From DASZHJ01 sp035581425 (GTDB lineage: Bacteria; Pseudomonadota; Alphaproteobacteria; ATCC43930; CGMCC-115725), in NCBI GenBank assembly GCA_035581425.1, contig DATJVP010000070.1:1-36474 (forward strand): DNA of 36,474 nucleotides, written 5' to 3'. The position numbers and the translations under genes were made by a program. This document shows positions 29,297 to 36,474 of the stretch, piece after piece (position 1 is the stretch's first letter; each line of letters begins with the position of its first letter). Under the pieces are notes generated by a model. The model was not told the origin of the DNA. It saw only the letters and a program-made list of their open reading frames with translations, and made no database searches.

Positions 29297-29998
29297 ATGG
29301 GAGAAGTCTCGGCCGTCTCTCGCCGCTTGAAGGCGATCCGCCAGCGCGCGGGCATCTCGATCCGCCAAGTCGCAGAAGCGCTCGGCATGGAGCACGGCTC
29401 GAGCTACCAGCACTATGAGGACCGCTTCAAGAAGCCGTTCCTCCCGCTCGATCTCATCCTGAAGCTGGTGCCGATCTTCACGCCGCGGGGCATCGAGGCG
29501 TCGGAGCTCTTCGCGCTCGCGGGCGTCGACGGCTCGGGCCACCGCCCGCTCGCGGGACCGCCGCGGCCGGAGCTCGCGACACCGATGCTTCGGATCGAAG
29601 AGCTCGACGTGCGCGCGAGCGCGGGGAGCGGCCTCACCGAGAGCGCAGGCCAGACGATCGCGGAGTGGCAGATCCCAAGCGAGATCGTGCGCGGCTACAC
29701 GATGGCGCCGGCCTCGGAGCTGCGCATCATCACCGTGCTCGGCGACAGCATGGAGCCGACCTTGCTTCCGGGGCAGCGCGTTCTCGTGGACACCGGCGAT
29801 CGGCGACCGAGCCCTCCTGGCATCTTCGTCGTCTTCGACGGGCTCGGCCTCGTGGTGAAGCGCGTGCAGCTCCTGCCGCACACGGACCCGCCGCGCGTCA
29901 AGATCACCTCGGACAATCAGAATTACGAGCCTTACGAGCGCACGCTCGACGAGGCCTACATCCAGGGTCGCGTCATCGGGCAATGGCGCTGGCTCTAG
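29297..29998 (+). CDS. Phage repressor-like HTH / S24 peptidase protein
   Basis: A 233-residue CI/LexA-type repressor. Residues 8-45 form a helix-turn-helix (RLKAIRQRAGISIRQVAEALG...). The C-terminal S24 domain has the nucleophile in VLGDSMEPTLLPG (Ser151) and the general base in LVVKRVQ (Lys188); an Ala-Gly pair in the linker (RASAGSG, 109-110) is a candidate self-cleavage site. Such repressors keep a prophage silent and are inactivated by RecA during DNA damage. The ATG at 29297 gives the family's usual start; it has no clear ribosome site, so a short or leaderless mRNA is possible. Divergent from the GcrA-like operon, as in immunity regions. Confidence 0.85.
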   Translation: MGEVSAVSRRLKAIRQRAGISIRQVAEALGMEHGSSYQHYEDRFKKPFLPLDLILKLVPIFTPRGIEASELFALAGVDGSGHRPLAGPPRPELATPMLRIEELDVRASAGSGLTESAGQTIAEWQIPSEIVRGYTMAPASELRIITVLGDSMEPTLLPGQRVLVDTGDRRPSPPGIFVVFDGLGLVVKRVQLLPHTDPPRVKITSDNQNYEPYERTLDEAYIQGRVIGQWRWL

Positions 29999-30006
29999 GA
30001 AATGCA

Positions 30007-30312
30007 ATGCCCAAGACCAAGCGGAGATCCAAGGTGAGAATTCTCATTGCCGTCGCGATTGCAACGCTCGCATTGACGGGCGCGGCGCACGCACAAGACG
30101 CCAAGTCCTATCAGTGCCAGAAGGGGAGCGACACGCGCTCGGTTTCAATCGAGAACTCGGGAGACGGCTGCCGCGTTCTCTATAAAAAGAGCGCGGCCGG
30201 CGACGCGAAGGAGATCTACCGGTACAAGGCGCATCCGGAGATGTGCCAGTCGCAGGCCCAGGCCTTCGTCAAGAAACTCCAGGGGATGGGCCTCACCTGC
30301 AATGCCGGATAG
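30007..30312 (+). CDS. Small exported Cys-containing protein
   Basis: A 101-residue protein with a basic start and signal peptide (MPKTKRRSKVRILIAVAIA, then LALTGAAHAQ). The mature 70 residues have four Cys (SYQCQKG, DGCRVLY, EMCQSQ, LTCNAG), suitable for two disulfides in the periplasm. A TAGGA site lies seven bases before the ATG, eight bases after the repressor stop. Small proteins of this type are common and unnamed in alphaproteobacteria; I see no specific function. It may be transcribed with the repressor. Confidence 0.65.
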   Translation: MPKTKRRSKVRILIAVAIATLALTGAAHAQDAKSYQCQKGSDTRSVSIENSGDGCRVLYKKSAAGDAKEIYRYKAHPEMCQSQAQAFVKKLQGMGLTCNAG

Positions 30313-30329
30313 CTCGGGCGTGGACTCGT

Positions 30330-30425
30330 AACACGGCGCCGCAGTCGCATTAAGGCGAGCCGGACAAGGGCCAGGCCACGGTAGCTGGACGCGAATTTGT
30401 CGTAGCGCGGCCTCACGGCAAGCCG
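30330..30425 (-). pseudogene. Remnant of an IS5-type transposase C-terminus
   Basis: A minus-strand frame reads RPRYDKFASSYRGLALVRLALMRLRRR. This matches the last helix of IS5-family DDE transposases, which typically read ATRYDKLA...L...LA...I.LR. Only about 30 codons remain; no inverted repeats or upstream transposase part were found, because the DUF1989 gene begins to be encoded right next to it. It is an old insertion-sequence scar. Confidence 0.65.
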
Positions 30426-31025
30426 CTACGGTCCCCCGATTTCAATGCGGATTGCTGTAGGTCTGCCGCCGCTGCAGGGATTGTTGACCTGCGGGCAATT
30501 CGAGATGATTGCCAGGAGGTCCATCTCCGCGCGCAGCGCTATAGAGTCGCCCGCTTTCGAAGGCGCGGTCTCGAAGATGAGCGGTGCCAGCGCGTTGTCT
30601 TTACCCGCGGGGACGTTGCAGAAGAAATTGAGGTTGGCGACGATGTCTTTGCGGCCGAGGCCGTGCCGGCCGAGCTCCTTCAGGAAGTTCTCACGGCAGC
30701 CGGGCACACCCTTGATGCCGTACATCAATTCATTGGAAGGGGCGCTGCAGCAGCCGGCGATCGTGTCATGGAAGCCGCAGGTGTCGCCCACCACCGTCAT
30801 CATCGGCCTAGCGATGTCGGAATAGAGAACATGTCCCGTCGTGAGCCGGAGCGTCCCCGCGCGCTTCAGCGTGTTCGCGGCGTGATAGCGCTCCTCCGAG
30901 TTTGCGGCCGAATAGCAAAGGAAATCGACCCCCTGCTGCCCCTCGACATCGATGATCTTGAGGACTTCGCCGCGGTTGACGATCCCGCTCCAGGATCCGC
31001 CCGCCGGTATCGTTTCTGTCCGCAT
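30426..31025 (-). CDS. DUF1989 / urea carboxylase-associated family protein
   Basis: A 199-residue protein of the DUF1989 group (urea carboxylase-associated protein, UAAP). Family marks are TIPAGGSWSGIVNRGEVLKIID near the start, GQQGVDFLCYSA, the DTCGFHDTIAGCCSAPSNELMYG block, ANLNFFCNVP and the ending SNCPQVNNPCSGG. Members accompany urea carboxylase/allophanate hydrolase in nitrogen metabolism, and some act on guanidine-type compounds; here no such partner gene is present. The ATG at 31025 (AAGG eight bases upstream) gives the family's normal length; an earlier ATG at 31118 adds an unconserved tail. Confidence 0.85.
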   Translation of the reverse strand: MRTETIPAGGSWSGIVNRGEVLKIIDVEGQQGVDFLCYSAANSEERYHAANTLKRAGTLRLTTGHVLYSDIARPMMTVVGDTCGFHDTIAGCCSAPSNELMYGIKGVPGCRENFLKELGRHGLGRKDIVANLNFFCNVPAGKDNALAPLIFETAPSKAGDSIALRAEMDLLAIISNCPQVNNPCSGGRPTAIRIEIGGP

Positions 31026-31189
31026 GCCCGCACCTTCGGTGTTTGCGGTCCGCGCTTCGGAGCCAGAGCGCCAATTCCCCTCGATGTCATGGTAGAGCGA
31101 AGCGTCCGCCGCAGTCAAAAAATGGCGGCGCCGTCACCGTTGCTCTCTTGACGACCACAAAGCGCGTCTGCAGAGTTTCTCCGCGGCGG

Positions 31190-31831
31190 TCACGCCGCCT
31201 TGCGGCGCCGGCTCAGGAATAGTCCGAAAAGCCCCGATCCGATCAGCGCAAGAGACGCCGGCTCCGGGACCGTAGTTGGTGGGGCATCGACGAATTGCAC
31301 CGACAAGGTCGGCGTGATGCTCCAGTCGGTGGCGTTGTGGAAGGTCAGAACCAGCATGTTGCCGGTGTTGCCGATGGCGTCATCGACGACGATTTTGCCG
31401 TTGTATGTGTTGCTCGCGCCGGTCCAGATGAAACAGTCGGTCGCGCCCGAGGACGGCGAGCGGCCATCGCCAACGGCGCACGACAGCTCGGAACCGGAAT
31501 ACTTGGCGGAGTAGACGCCAGTCACTGTGATGGGCGCGAGGCTGATGCCTTCGAATTTGAGCGACGTGAGGCTGAACGTGATGGTTTCGCTGACGGTGTT
31601 GCTGTGACAGTAGGGACCGCTGCAGGAGCCGCCGGGATTGAGGGTAAACAGATTGATCGTTGAGAGCGTGCCGCTGAGGGGCACGTTGTCGATTGTGCCG
31701 GTGAAGGAACTCGGCGAGGCGGTCACGTCGGAAAGACCGGTGAGGCTCCAGTTGCCGCTCAGTGGCATGGTGGTGGCGTTGGCCGCCATCGGCAACAATG
31801 CAAAGGCGGAGGCGAGAAGTAGCTTGCGCAT
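31190..31831 (-). CDS. PEP-CTERM sorting-domain protein
   Basis: A 213-residue exported protein with signal peptide (KLLLASAFALLPMAANA) and a C-terminal PEP-CTERM signal: VPEPASLAL, a hydrophobic helix (IGSGLFGLFLS) and RRRKAA. PEP-CTERM proteins are cut and anchored by exosortase and are typically linked to extracellular polysaccharide and biofilm. The mature part is rich in Ser, Thr and Gly with two Cys pairs (GGSCSGPYCHS, LSCAVGDG...TDCFIW), suggesting a beta-sandwich. No exosortase gene is in the window. AAGGAG stands twelve bases before the ATG. Confidence 0.92.
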   Translation of the reverse strand: MRKLLLASAFALLPMAANATTMPLSGNWSLTGLSDVTASPSSFTGTIDNVPLSGTLSTINLFTLNPGGSCSGPYCHSNTVSETITFSLTSLKFEGISLAPITVTGVYSAKYSGSELSCAVGDGRSPSSGATDCFIWTGASNTYNGKIVVDDAIGNTGNMLVLTFHNATDWSITPTLSVQFVDAPPTTVPEPASLALIGSGLFGLFLSRRRKAA

Positions 31832-32340
31832 GGTCGCAGCAAACTCCTTGGCTTGGTTAAATATCCGTCGAGCATTTCTTCACTTTTTTTCTTCTTCGTT
31901 GAACAAGGAGAGGAGCAAGGAGCGTGCCACTTCGTCTCCGCGTCTACGTCTTTGATTCCCCTGATGCGACGCGCCGCATTTTTATTAAAATTCTTTGCGC
32001 GTAAAAATATCCGACTCAAACAAGGTGAAGATTCCGGCTGCGATTTTTCGCGGCGATGAAACGCTCGGAATTCCCTGAAGGGGACGATTAGCGTTAATGC
32101 TGCCGATCTCCCTGCTGAGCGATCCGCGAAATCCAAGCTTCCTATCAACCCCAGAATAGACGGCGCCTTTAGCACATCGCCGACATCGCATATCGGCGCG
32201 GCGACATTCGCTTGGGGAGGAAAACGGACGTGGTTTGCGCGGACCGATCGGATCGGACCCAATTGCCCCGTTCCGATAACCCGCACCCGTGATCGGGGCA
32301 CTGTGCCATCTTCGCTTTTGCGCCCAGCGCGGACGCGTAG
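31832..32340. other. AT-richer intergenic region without a recognisable gene
   Basis: About 500 bases between the PEP-CTERM start and the decayed ABC gene. It is richer in A and T than the surroundings (for example TTTTTATTAAAATT near 31980) and presumably contains the PEP-CTERM promoter. Open frames here lack ribosome sites and conserved protein features. The part from 32200 to 32340 resembles GC-rich intergenic repeat-like DNA seen in Rhizobiales, an impression that could not be checked. Confidence 0.4.
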
Positions 32341-32716
32341 ATGAGGCGCCGCAAATCGATTCTGGCGGTCGGTGGTGCGGCACTCACCTGGCCGCGGGGT
32401 GACACGCGCCCAGCAACCGCGTGTCGTCGGTATGCTCCTAAACCGAGCTGTGGACAGGCCAGACGGTCCGAATCCCGATCATGCGGTGTTATTGGCCGGC
32501 GGAACGGTGAATTTCTTTCCGAATATAAGAGCCAGTTACGATGTCAAAGCTGGCGCGACATTGACATCTGCAAAGGGTTTCCTCGAGCTCTTGGATTCCG
32601 TGCGGGCAAGGCATATCTCTGTGCCCCTCTACTTCGTCGAGAGCGGACGCCGGCGAGCTTTCGCCGATGAGATCGTCGAAAGTTTGATTGGAAGCGCTCG
32701 GGGTGACTTATTCTGA
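32341..32716 (+). pseudogene. Decayed gene with N-terminal ABC substrate-binding signature
   Basis: The plus-strand start MRRRKSILAVGGAALTWPR is the hallmark signal peptide of the PF04392-type ABC substrate-binding family. After one frameshift the next frame reads RAQQPRVVGMLLN, the usual continuation. The following 75 codons (VNFFPNIRASYDVKAG, ISVPLYFVESGRRR) no longer resemble the family. The intact relative at 32862 follows, so this appears to be a broken paralogue or fusion. The second part could be an unrelated small gene. Confidence 0.45.
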
Positions 32717-32861
32717 TTGCCCTGGATCCCATCGATTTCGCGTGACCGAGATGTGCTAGATTGGCCCCGCCTCTGAAGCGCGGAGTTTCCCTATCGAGGA
32801 TCTCCGCTCGCCGCTCGGGGCCGCAGGAGCTGAGTTTCGAACCGAGGAAAGAGGTGCAGCA

Positions 32862-33866
32862 GTGCCTGCATCGAGCATTGCACGACGCAACCTACTCATT
32901 TGGCCGCTGCCGCTCGTCCTGGCGTCGGTTGCGGGGCGTGCGGCCAGCAGCGTCAGCCCGGCCCGGATAGGCTGGCTCAAGATTCAAGGTCGACAGCATA
33001 CACCTGGCCAGCTTCGCGCATTCCGCGAGGGATTGCACTCGCTGGGGCTGGAGGAAGGACGCGACTACGTGCTGGAGGAGCGCTACGCAGACGATGACGA
33101 ATCGCGGCTGAAAGGTCTCGCGAAGGAATTGATCGCATCGGGGGTCATCGTCATCGTGGCGACCAGCCAGCCCTCCATCGCCGCGGCCGCTCAGGTAACC
33201 CATTCCGTCCCCATCATCGGACGGATGGTGGATGAACCAGTCGCCAATGGCATGGCCCTGTCCATCGCTCGGCCAGGGCGCAATGTGACTGGCGTCTACA
33301 CAATGACCGACGAAATGAGCCCGAAGCGACTGGCCCTGCTCAAGGAAGCGATACCTTCGATGAACCGAGCCGGGGCTCTGTTGCGGGCGGATTTTCCGAA
33401 TTCGAATAGCGCGGAGCACGCCTGGCAGCTAGCGGTCGCGGCCGCAGGAGGTTTGAGCGTGCAGCTTGTGGCTCTGGATGCGCGCTCGGCGAGTGATCTC
33501 GCGGCCGACTTCGAGCGAGCTTCGGCGGAGCACATCCAGGGAATTATCACCTTCCGAAATCCGACGGTCGTTACCTACCTAAAGCTCGTCGCTGAATTAT
33601 GTGCGAAATACCGCCTCCCCGCGATGTTCGATGCACGCGAATATGTCGAGGCCGGTGGCCTGATGTCTTATGGACCCGACATCGATGCGACGTATCGCCA
33701 ACTCGCCGGTTTTGCGGTCAAGCTCATACATGGCACGCCGGCGGGCGAGATTCCGATCGAGCAGCCAACGATTTTCGAGCTGGTCGTCAACAAGCGAACG
33801 GCCGTCGCGCTTGGCGTCACTCTGCCGGAAGCACTACTCGCTGAAGTCGACAAGGTGATCGAATGA
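32862..33866 (+). CDS. ABC transporter substrate-binding protein (PF04392 type)
   Basis: A 334-residue exported protein with a signal segment (IARRNLLIWPLPLVLASVAG) and the two-lobed fold of the TrpX-like ABC substrate-binding family. Typical parts are RIGWLKIQGRQH, LRAFREGLHSLGLEEGRDYVLE, GVIVIVATSQPSIAAAAQVT, SVPIIGRMVDEPVANGMALSIARPGRNVTG, RLPAMFDAREYVEAGGLMSYGPD and NKRTAVALGVTLPE. The start is GTG at 32862 with GAGG upstream. No permease or ATPase gene is adjacent, the normal situation for the many orphan copies in Rhizobiales. Ligand unknown. Confidence 0.9.
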   Translation: MPASSIARRNLLIWPLPLVLASVAGRAASSVSPARIGWLKIQGRQHTPGQLRAFREGLHSLGLEEGRDYVLEERYADDDESRLKGLAKELIASGVIVIVATSQPSIAAAAQVTHSVPIIGRMVDEPVANGMALSIARPGRNVTGVYTMTDEMSPKRLALLKEAIPSMNRAGALLRADFPNSNSAEHAWQLAVAAAGGLSVQLVALDARSASDLAADFERASAEHIQGIITFRNPTVVTYLKLVAELCAKYRLPAMFDAREYVEAGGLMSYGPDIDATYRQLAGFAVKLIHGTPAGEIPIEQPTIFELVVNKRTAVALGVTLPEALLAEVDKVIE

Positions 33867-34080
33867 GCGAGCCCACTTCCAAATGAGCGGCCCTGGAAAC
33901 GCACTTCTTTCCGCCATCGGCGGATTCGCCCTTCTGGCGGCCAGCGGCGCTCGGGTGCCCATGGCGCGCAGCATTTCCAGATGATAACATTCGTATCTTA
34001 ATCGTTGCTCTTGGTTCGTGGCCATTGCGCTGTATGTTCGACCGTCATCGGCTTGGCCGCATTTTAGGTGGGGGCGCGGA
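33867..34080. other. Intergenic region, no gene supported
   Basis: These 214 bases hold only a 33-codon frame without a ribosome site (33884 onward). An AT-rich segment near 33980-34010 may carry the promoter of the downstream exported protein. No terminator with a T-run was seen after the ABC gene. Confidence 0.3.
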
Positions 34081-34812
34081 ATGGAGCGGAAGACGACACT
34101 GGCCAGCATCGACCGCCGGACGCTGGTTGCAGGCATGGCGGCTGTGCCGGCTCTCGTGTTTACCCGAGGGGCCTTCGCGCAACAAAATCCGGTAACGGCG
34201 ATCGACATCGCCCTCGAGCCTGACGCGACGATGGTTCAGCACGCCAAGGACGCAAACGCCCGTCTGCTCAAGTCTTTCCCAAAGGGCTTTGCGCTGGATG
34301 AGACGCACCATCCGCACGTCAGCATCTTGCAGCAGTTTGTCCGCACGGGCGACCTCGACAAGATATTTGCGGCGGCCAGCGCGATTATGGTCAAGGAAAA
34401 GCCCACGGCATGGACGCTGAAGGCGTTCAAGTATTACTACATCCCCGACCCGCCGTATGGCCTCGGGGGAATTGTGGTCCAACCGACCGACGACCTGCAT
34501 CGGCTGCAAGATGAGCTCATCAAGGCCGTCACGCCCTACACTGTAAAGACCGGGACCCCGGCAGCTTTCTTCAGCGAGGTAGGCGGGCGCGACATTCAAA
34601 AATCGCTGATCGACTACGTCGCCCACTTCGTAAGGGACGCCGCAGGCAAGCGGTTCAATCCGCATGTGACGATCGGCGTCGGAACGGAAAAATATCTGAA
34701 TAAGATGCTGGCGGAGCCATTCCCGTCTTTCACGTTCTCGTCGGCCGGCGCGTCGGTCTATCAGCTCGGAACCTTCGGTACGGCAAGGAAAGAACTCAAG
34801 GCTCTCATATAG
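34081..34812 (+). CDS. Exported 2H phosphoesterase-like (2'-5' RNA ligase fold) protein
   Basis: A 243-residue protein with two HxS/T motifs at the spacing of the 2H phosphoesterase superfamily: HPHVSIL (His79, Ser81) and FNPHVTIG (His195, Thr197). These enzymes usually hydrolyse cyclic phosphodiesters or join RNA ends in the cytoplasm. Here a Tat-like signal peptide (DRRTLVAGMAAVPALVF, cleavage near AFAQ) suggests export to the periplasm, unusual for the fold. The ATG at 34081 is supported by GGGGGCGCGGA just upstream. The next gene starts 61 bases later in the same direction. Confidence 0.75.
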   Translation: MERKTTLASIDRRTLVAGMAAVPALVFTRGAFAQQNPVTAIDIALEPDATMVQHAKDANARLLKSFPKGFALDETHHPHVSILQQFVRTGDLDKIFAAASAIMVKEKPTAWTLKAFKYYYIPDPPYGLGGIVVQPTDDLHRLQDELIKAVTPYTVKTGTPAAFFSEVGGRDIQKSLIDYVAHFVRDAAGKRFNPHVTIGVGTEKYLNKMLAEPFPSFTFSSAGASVYQLGTFGTARKELKALI

Positions 34813-34873
34813 GCGTCGTGAAGGCCGCGGATCGCGCCCATAGCGTGACGCGGCGGTCGGGCACGTCCTTCAC

Positions 34874-36397
34874 ATGGCCCTGGAAGAGCCCGCCGACCCA
34901 TCCCGCCTGAGTGCCATACGGTTTTGGGCGCTGTTCGGCGTGTTGTTGGGTTTCTCGTCGCTGCCGGTCCTTTGGACCGAAATACCGCCGCTTCTCGACT
35001 ATCCCAATCATCTCGCGCGCCTTTACCTGCTATCTGACGGACGCGCCGCCGAGCAGCTTCGCCGATACTATACGATCGACTGGCAGGTCGTTCCAAACCT
35101 CGCCATGGACCTGTTGATTCCGCCGCTGGCGCGGCTGATGCCGCTTTCGGCGGCTATGAAGCTATTTATCACTTTCTCCTTCGCGCTGATCGCCGCCGGC
35201 ACGGCCTTGGTTCACCGCGCCCACACAGGTCGCTGGTCGATCTGGCCGCTCTTCGTGTTTCTGTTTCTCTACGGTCAAATTTTTCTGCTGGGGTTCCTCA
35301 ATTACCTGTTTGGCCTGGGATTGGCGCTCATCGCGTTTTCGCTCTGGATTGCGTGCGAGAAGCGAGCGGGTGCGCTGAGGTTGGCAATATCATCCGGCTT
35401 CGCCCTCGCACTCTTCTTCGCTCACCTAATGGCATGCGCCCTCTATGGCATTATGGTCAAGAGCTACGAACTCGGCGCCGTGCTGCGGGAACGCCCACGG
35501 CGGCTCTCGCGGTTGCCTCTGCGATTGGCGCTCGCGGGAATACCCTTTCTGCCGCCGCTCGCGCTCCTGTTCGCAAAGTCACAGGAGCATCTGATAAGCC
35601 AGCTTCAATTCCCCGGCTTCGACGAGAAGCTGTACTACGTCGGCGCAGTTTTTGACGTTTACTCCCCGACTTTCAGCACCATTAGTCTCGCAATATTGGG
35701 CTTGGCCGCCTGCCTCGGTGTCGCAACATGCCGTCTGATCATTCCCATCACAATGGCCATTCCGCTCATCGTATTGTCGCTTGCTTTCATTGCCGCACCG
35801 CATGCGGTGATCGGGGAGAGCGGGGGCGTGGCGCAGCGACTGCCAGTTCTAATTTTCTTTTTATTGCCCGCGGCCGTTTCGGCGAGCGGGGCTCTTCGGC
35901 GCTGGATGGCGCAAGCGGCCGCCTTGATCGGGCTCTCGCTGTTCGTAGTCCACTTGGCGCTGGTCGTGGTGCAATGGCAACGCGCGGACGCGGGCTATGC
36001 ACGTCGAAACGCCGTGCTGGATCGAGTGCCTGAGGGTGCACGGCTCGCGATAGCACATCCGGAGAATGTGTCATCCGCGAGCCTTCCGCTTCTCCACTTC
36101 GCGATGCTGGCGATTCCGCGACGGCATGCCTTCGTGCCGTTGCTGTTCGCCACGCCCGGACAGCAGATCGTTCGAATCACGAGCGAGGGAGCCCGGCTCC
36201 GGGAACGGGTTTGGCCCGAGCAACTCTGGGCGATACTGACCGCGCGGACCAACGGTGAATCCGAGGCGCCCGATACCTTGCGCGACTTCGACTTCGTTGT
36301 ACTTTTCGACCTGCAGCCGTTTGACTTCGAACCACCATCATTCCTGGCCCCGATTGCCGCCGAGCCGGGTTTTGCGCTCTATCGCATCGCACGCTAG
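34874..36397 (+). CDS. Polytopic membrane protein, GT-C glycosyltransferase-like
   Basis: A 507-residue protein with about ten hydrophobic helices, among them FWALFGVLLGFSSLPVLW, LFITFSFALIAAGTAL, LFVFLFLYGQIFLLGFLNYLFGLGLALIAF, LAILGLAACLGVATC, IPLIVLSLAFIAAP, VLIFFLLPAAVSAS and ALIGLSLFVVHLALVVV, read in pieces. A short acidic/aromatic loop after the first helix (PLLDYPNHLARLYLL) resembles GT-C membrane glycosyltransferases, where such a loop carries the catalytic acid. The soluble C-terminal 130 residues end in LRDFDFVVLFDLQPF. The substrate and family were not identified. It follows the 2H-like gene by 61 bases. Confidence 0.7.
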   Translation: MALEEPADPSRLSAIRFWALFGVLLGFSSLPVLWTEIPPLLDYPNHLARLYLLSDGRAAEQLRRYYTIDWQVVPNLAMDLLIPPLARLMPLSAAMKLFITFSFALIAAGTALVHRAHTGRWSIWPLFVFLFLYGQIFLLGFLNYLFGLGLALIAFSLWIACEKRAGALRLAISSGFALALFFAHLMACALYGIMVKSYELGAVLRERPRRLSRLPLRLALAGIPFLPPLALLFAKSQEHLISQLQFPGFDEKLYYVGAVFDVYSPTFSTISLAILGLAACLGVATCRLIIPITMAIPLIVLSLAFIAAPHAVIGESGGVAQRLPVLIFFLLPAAVSASGALRRWMAQAAALIGLSLFVVHLALVVVQWQRADAGYARRNAVLDRVPEGARLAIAHPENVSSASLPLLHFAMLAIPRRHAFVPLLFATPGQQIVRITSEGARLRERVWPEQLWAILTARTNGESEAPDTLRDFDFVVLFDLQPFDFEPPSFLAPIAAEPGFALYRIAR

Positions 36398-36461
36398 GGA
36401 TGCCACACATGACGCGCAGTGTGGCTCGGTGGCTCTCCCGACGATCCCGAGGGAGGAAGTC

Positions 36462-36474
36462 ATGAAGGGACCCC
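36462..36474 (+). CDS. Start of the next gene (four codons visible)
   Basis: An ATG at 36462 is preceded by a strong GGGAGGAAG ribosome site (36451-36459) and begins MKGP before the window ends. It is probably a separate gene in the same direction; nothing can be said of its function. Confidence 0.45.

Noticed and set aside
31759..32301. 180-codon minus-strand frame upstream of and overlapping the PEP-CTERM gene
   Set aside because: Overlaps the PEP-CTERM signal peptide in another frame, no ribosome site, low-complexity Pro/His/Cys end; looks like translated intergenic DNA.

Overview
The window is GC-rich DNA from an alphaproteobacterium, probably a member of the Hyphomicrobiales (Rhizobiales) or a close relative. 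This rests on gene content rather than any marker gene: an HK97/GTA-type head-tail cluster with the alphaproteobacterial DUF2460-DUF2163-NlpC order, a DUF2189 membrane protein, a DUF5943/dipeptidase pair, an orphan PF04392-type ABC substrate-binding protein and a GcrA-like zinc motif. No rRNA, tRNA or CRISPR array was seen.

Bases 1-15890, almost entirely on the minus strand, are the late morphogenesis operon of a siphovirus-like prophage or gene-transfer-agent-like element. In transcription order it encodes small and large terminase, portal, prohead protease, major capsid protein, a small head protein, head-tail connector, HK97 gp10-like protein, tail terminator, a 54-residue protein, tail tube, a tail-assembly chaperone with a probable -1 frameshift extension, tape measure, DUF2460 and DUF2163 tail-tip proteins, and the start of an NlpC/P60 peptidase. 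A sigma70-like promoter with an embedded palindrome precedes the operon. Intrinsic-terminator-like hairpins follow that promoter, the capsid gene and the chaperone genes, which suggests antitermination or graded read-through. Two cargo slots interrupt the operon. The slot after the capsid gene (6.6-8.2 kb) holds a toxin with a C-terminal WHHIVEQ nuclease-like domain and an overlapping DUF2019 gene, a likely immunity partner. The slot after the portal gene (10.6-12.3 kb) holds a lipoprotein, an unknown protein, a broken immunity-like gene and an inverted 89-bp duplication. The toxin and the portal C-terminus share a similar Pro-Arg/Gly-Gly linker, so virion-associated polymorphic effectors are plausible. 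This is the most novel theme of the window.

Bases 16030-23232 look chromosomal: msrA with a small upstream gene, a GNAT acetyltransferase, a divergent dipeptidase/DUF5943 pair, a PAS protein, DUF2189, an alpha/beta hydrolase and two uncharacterised envelope proteins. Bases 23236-28143 form a catabolic-looking unit. A B12-binding mutase-like protein, a Rieske oxygenase and an IclR regulator overlap in one operon, divergent from a phytanoyl-CoA-dioxygenase-like gene, with an inverted-repeat operator candidate between them.

Bases 28149-30000 are a second phage-like patch, a regulatory module: a DUF6456-like protein, a GcrA-tail zinc protein and a divergent S24-type repressor. It lies 12 kb from the structural genes, with host genes between. 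The right end (30.0-36.5 kb) holds small exported proteins, an IS5-type transposase remnant, a DUF1989 (urea carboxylase-associated) protein, a PEP-CTERM protein, a decayed and an intact ABC substrate-binding gene, an exported 2H phosphoesterase-like protein and a polytopic membrane protein.
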